From NCBI GenBank assembly GCA_003415625.1, contig PYIU01000006.1, positions 372,001 to 436,000 on the forward strand: DNA of 64,000 nt, written 5' to 3'. A program made the position numbers and the translations under genes. Of the stretch, positions 60,119-64,000 are shown piece after piece (within the stretch, counting starts at the first letter, position 1; each line of letters opens with the position of its first letter). Under the pieces are notes generated by a model, which was not told the DNA's origin, ran no database searches, and was given only the letters and a program-made list of their open reading frames with translations. Source of the stretch: Aquanectria penicillioides (lineage: Eukaryota > Ascomycota > Sordariomycetes > Hypocreales > Nectriaceae).

Positions 60119-60184
<66 letters not shown>
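60119..60184. repeat. 66-nt poly(C) tract
   Basis: A pure run of 66 C on the plus strand, flanked by CT-rich DNA. The opposite strand is a 66-nt G run. Confidence 0.97.
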
Positions 60185-60185
<1 letters not shown>

Positions 60186-60886
60186 TTTCTCCGCCCAGTC
60201 TCATTTTCTGCTCTCAGCAGTAAGTGTCTGTCTCAAGGCCGAGGTCGTCATCGACTTGGGGCTTGACTCGACTTGACTCGACTCCAGACGCCAAGCTCAG
60301 TCGCTCGGCCGGATCTTCATCATCCTCTTCTTCTTTTGCCATCCATCCCTGGCTCGCTCATTCCTTTCTCCTCTCCCACCCAACACTTTCTCGACCCCCG
60401 TGTACATTTATTTCCCTTTACTCTTTACCCTCACTTACTCCCCCACTCACTTACTCCCCCACTCACTTACTTGCTCACTTGCACGAACTGGAAGTAGAAC
60501 AAAAACAGAAGAAAAAACAAAGAAAAACAAAGAAAACAAAAGGTAGCATTGGGGGTGTGCTATCAACCTGCGTCTTTGATTCCTCAACTGCCGTCCGCCA
60601 CCCGCGCCTAAGGCTTGCTTGCTAGCCTCGTTATTCCCGCTGGCCCTACCTATCTCCCCACGACCTTGCATAACCCACTGGTCTGCATCCGCCCCAAGCA
60701 CTGAGACCTTGGCGCAGCGAAAAACCCACCCGTCTCCATCGCTCTATTTGCTCTCCCGTCGTCCTCGTTCGTCCCCCGACCCCGTCTCCGACTCCGTTCC
60801 CCATTCATCCCCATCATACGCACCGCACCGCGCCATAACTTAACTCGCCGTGCAGCACCGACCACAACCGTTGGCAGTACATAGTA

Positions 60887-61019
60887 CCTTCCTTACCTTG
60901 CCTTACCTGGCCCTACCTTGCCTTGCCTTGCCTTGCCGTGCTTGTCTCTCTCACACTCTCTCTCTGCCTTTGCCTTGCCTTACCTTACCTTACCTTGCTT
61001 TACCGTACCTCACCTTGAC
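60887..61019. repeat. CCTTG/CCTTA pentamer array
   Basis: About 130 bp dominated by TACCTTGCC-type pentamers, interrupted by a CTCTCTCACACTCTCTCTC patch. Confidence 0.85.
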
Positions 61020-61469
61020 TTAACCCACCTACATCCCACGTTCCTGGATCTCGCTATTTCTCGTCCACTTCCCGTCCTGCTGCGGCTAAGCTTGGCCTCC
61101 AACCAACAATCACCACCAACCAGCCCGGCACCGTGCTTCTCGCAGATACAATACGGCGCAGCTCCCTCCGATCTCGCTTCCAGCCCCTCCACTCCTTCGC
61201 TCTCCATCTCGAATCTTCAACAACTCCCGCTGCCCACGGCTCTTCTGCCAACCCTCAAGGATTCCCCGTTTTTCGGCCTGTGCGAATGGGATCGCTTTGC
61301 GCCGTGCCCACTGGGCCCTGCTGACAGCTTCTGGCGCTGCCTTCGTTGTCCCGTCCCAGAGCCTCAACTTAACTCAATGCTTTGACCAAATATCCTCACT
61401 GCTTCCGCATCAATCACTTCCGGTCCGTCGTCCTCCAAAGCTGCCGTCTATTCTTCTTTTCCCTACCCG

Positions 61470-61529
61470 TCCTCCTCCTCCTCCTCCTCCTCCTCCTCCT
61501 CCTCCTTCTTCTTCTTCTTCTTCTTCTTC
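61470..61529. repeat. (CCT)n(TCT)n microsatellite
   Basis: About 35 nt of CCT units followed directly by about 25 nt of TCT units, all pyrimidine on the plus strand. Confidence 0.95.
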
Positions 61530-61882
61530 ATTTTGCCTTGCCTTGCCCTGCTTTGAATTGCCAACAACATCCACACTCGTTTTCCCTACCTCCTCCTCCG
61601 TCACTCTCGACCAGGGTTTCTCAACCTCTGACCTAGTCTAACCAAATAGACCCCCCGTCAGATTCCTCGTGACGAGACACACACCCAACCCAACGACCCC
61701 GAACCAACCGACCAACCCGACTGACAGGCAGCTACGCATTTCTTGCATTTCCTCCCCTACTTCTCGGCGCCGTAGGTTCTCACTCAGCTGGGCCTCCTAC
61801 TGCCGCCGCCTCACCCCGCCAAGCACCCTGTTCGATCCGATCCCGTGGCGGGCCGAGATAACCCAAATCCCCCTAGCCCGCC

Positions 61883-64000
61883 ATGCCGCATATGCGCGAG
61901 GTTAAGACGTGCGATCGCTGTCGCCATTTCAAACGGCGCTGCGATCTCATAAAGCCCTCATGCTCTCGCTGCTTACAGGCCGGCGTTCGCTGCAGCTTCG
62001 ACGTCGCCGCCGCCACCGCCGCCGCCAATGCCGCCGCCTCTTCCTCAGCAGCCATCGCCTCCAACATCACCGTCCCCATCACCACTCCCATCTCCATGAC
62101 CAGCTCTGCTCCCGGCTCGGTTTCTGCCACCGCCCCCAGCTCCAACGCCGCCTCGTCGCCTCTCCAGGATGACCTCCAAATCAGTATGTCCAATGGCGGC
62201 CTGATTTCTCCCACCACCTCAACCGATAGCCCGGAACCTCTTCGCATCCCCTCTGGGTCCGTGGAACCCCCCGCCTCCCTCGATGCCGTAGTGAGCGCCA
62301 GCGCGCCTGCTCAAAGCCAGCGCATTATCCGCAAGCGCAAGCGCAATTGTCTCAGTTGTCTGCGGTGCCACCGGCTCAAAGTCAAGTGCGACAAGGAACT
62401 GCCGTGCGGCCGTTGCAAGTCTAGCGGCAATGGGAGAGAGTGTTACTACAGCTACAATAAGGGACCCAACGGTGGAAAATTCCATGCCCTACTGCGCCGA
62501 TAATGACTTCAAATGATGATTCAAAATCCGCCGTTGCCACATGGCAAATTTCGCACAAGGTCCGAGGGTCCAGCCATTGGAAGGACCTGATTGCCCAGGT
62601 AAATCATGCCCCTAAAGACTTCGGGGTGCTATCATGACATTAGAGAGGTTGTCTTTGGAATGCTCTCTCTTGAGGCCATTTGGGGCCTAGAATGAACCAA
62701 AAACGCATGAAAGCACCCACTATCGAGCATTGCACTGACTAAAACTTGTAGATTGTCACTTTGACCCCTCTAGAATCTTCGCCACTTGCTGCCGCTCTCG
62801 AAGGTGTTGCAACAAACGCCTGCCTCGCCAACTTTACACTTCCTGGAAACTTTCCCTTTGGAACACCAGGAGCCACCAAGTACTTTGCGCGTGATGCGGT
62901 GACGAGGTTAATTGACGGCGAGAGAGCAAACTGTACAGGATACATTGAACGATACATCAATCTAATGGACTGCGTCAACCCGGTTCTGGACTTGGCCAAG
63001 TTTCCCGAGGAGGTCGAACAGTATTGGAATGACCCCAACTCAGTGAGCCTATGTTGGCTGTCTCAATTTCTCATGGTGCTCGGCCTAGGCTGTTTCGCAT
63101 CCGTTGAGGAGCCTCACCAAGCTACCGAGCTAATGATGGCCGCTGAGGCCTGTCTGATGCAGACACCATTTATGTTCCGACCGACTCTTGTTGCCCTCAA
63201 GACGCTTACATTGATGGTTATTGCAAAACAGGTGTGCAATGCTACCTGCTGGTCCGTCGATTCATGCTGGTCACTGTTGGGATTGCTTGTGCGAACGGCA
63301 TTCATTTACGGCCTACCCCAGGAGAGGCTGGATGCAGAGGACGAGACAATCGACACCAAAGAACGCGATGCACGCCGGAAATTGTGGATGACCGTCTTGT
63401 ACATTGACATCAAAGTGTCCATGTGCACTGGTATGCCGCCCCTGACACGACCAGACGAGCTTGGATGCCTCAAATCAATGCCCGAGTGGAACAGCCCGAC
63501 AGCCTCCAAATGGTGCTCTACCAGTCCCTGCCTGCTGTCTTGACCATTCTTGGACAGCTCAACTCCCACAAGGACCCGATCTCGTATCCTGATGTGCTCC
63601 GATACAATGCACAAATCCGAGAACTCATGGCCCACGCGCAACGCGTCTGCGATGGCAAGCTACAGCAAATCACCATCGACATCTTTCTCCGTCGGTGTTT
63701 AATGATCATGCACAGGCCGTTCGCCCTCCGCGATGATGGGCCCAACATGTTTCCAGAGTCGTACTGGGGCTCACTGGAGTGTTCACTGGCTCTCCTGATT
63801 CATTACCGGGAGATTTGGGGCGGCAATCCCGAGCAGCGGTATGACTTGGTCGGCCGGTCTTTCGTGCTTGACTTCTTCTCTGCGGCCCTGACAGCTTCCG
63901 TCCACGTCCTCAGGAAGGAAGCACCCTTGGCCGGCAACGCGATCATGAGTTGCGCGATCCCACCTCGTCAGATCATTCTCGACACTTTGCGCAGTTGTGT
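61883..64000 (+). CDS. Transcription factor with two Zn2Cys6 clusters (3' end outside, two frameshifts)
   Basis: A fungal zinc binuclear-cluster regulator. The start MPHMREVKTCDRC is close to the first cluster: Cys at 10, 13, 20, 27, 30 and 37 (C-x2-C-x6-C-x6-C-x2-C-x6-C). After an Ala/Ser/Thr/Pro-rich linker and a basic patch (RIIRKRKR), a second cluster follows (C-x2-C-x6-C-x5-C-x2-C-x8-C, starting CLRCHRLKVKC). Downstream of an intron at 62599-62751 is the fungal-specific transcription factor region (PPLTRPDE, then FLRRCLMIMHRPFALRDD), which runs off the window. The frame breaks near 62483-62486 (after GPNGGKF) and near 63462-63466 (after TRPDELG). Conserved-looking protein resumes in another frame each time, each break fitting one lost base. 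The target genes are unknown. Confidence 0.82.

Larger units (their letters stand above)
52995..61882. promoter_or_regulatory. 8.9 kb gene-free, repeat-rich region upstream of zinc-cluster gene
   Basis: No recognisable protein-coding gene in nearly 9 kb. The left part carries AGT, GT and GGA microsatellites. From about 57.5 kb to 61.9 kb the plus strand is strikingly C/T-rich with CCTTG/CCTTA pentamers, a 66-nt C run and CTC/CTT arrays. The open frames here are low-complexity Pro/Ser/Leu-rich and show no domain. The right part is most simply the promoter and a long 5' leader of the downstream regulator. Confidence 0.45.

Noticed and set aside
59408..60223. 271-codon frame ending in a poly-Pro run
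   Set aside because: It is created by the 66-nt C tract and CT-rich DNA; low complexity with no domain.

Overview
The window is nuclear DNA of a filamentous ascomycete, most likely a Sordariomycete. Genes have short GT-AG introns (about 45-150 nt) with CTAAC/CTGAC-like branch sites. The gene set is typically fungal: Vac8, Rtt109, Opi1, an ENA sodium pump, a Zn2Cys6 regulator and a NACHT/ankyrin relic. I cannot name the species. I re-derived splice sites by eye; for most multi-exon genes the exon lengths sum to a multiple of three, which supports the models.

Left part (1-17 kb): 3' part of VAC8 (+); mitochondrial peptidase IMP1 (-) divergent from mitochondrial IF-3 (+); ribosome-biogenesis ALB1 (-); a nine-exon amidase-fold protein with eroded active-site motifs (+); a D-2-hydroxyacid dehydrogenase (+); histone acetyltransferase RTT109 (-) divergent from mitoribosomal mL57/MRPL15 (+); and an orphan multi-pass membrane protein (-).

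Middle (17-46 kb): a decayed NACHT-ankyrin (NLR-like) gene at 17.7-21.5 kb; a DJ-1/Hsp31-like gene (+); a secreted carboxylesterase (-); OPI1 (-) and the AP-1 mu subunit APM1 (+), which share a 4.5 kb divergent spacer; then a minus-strand run of RKM4, UVE1 and a membrane-anchored RING-H2 protein.

Right part (46-64 kb): an ENA-type Na+ P-ATPase (+) with two one-base frameshifts, an 8.9 kb gene-free, repeat-rich stretch that includes a 66-nt poly(C) tract, and the 5' part of a transcription factor with two zinc clusters (+), also carrying two one-base frameshifts.

Most genes are unlinked housekeeping functions (mitochondrial biogenesis, ribosome assembly and modification, trafficking, chromatin and DNA repair). 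There is no recognisable biosynthetic cluster. I saw no tRNA, rRNA or intact transposon. The most unusual items are the pseudo-amidase, the RING with a greatly expanded first loop, the two-zinc-cluster regulator with its long simple-sequence upstream region, the apparent dual-targeting start of UVE1, and the NLR relic.
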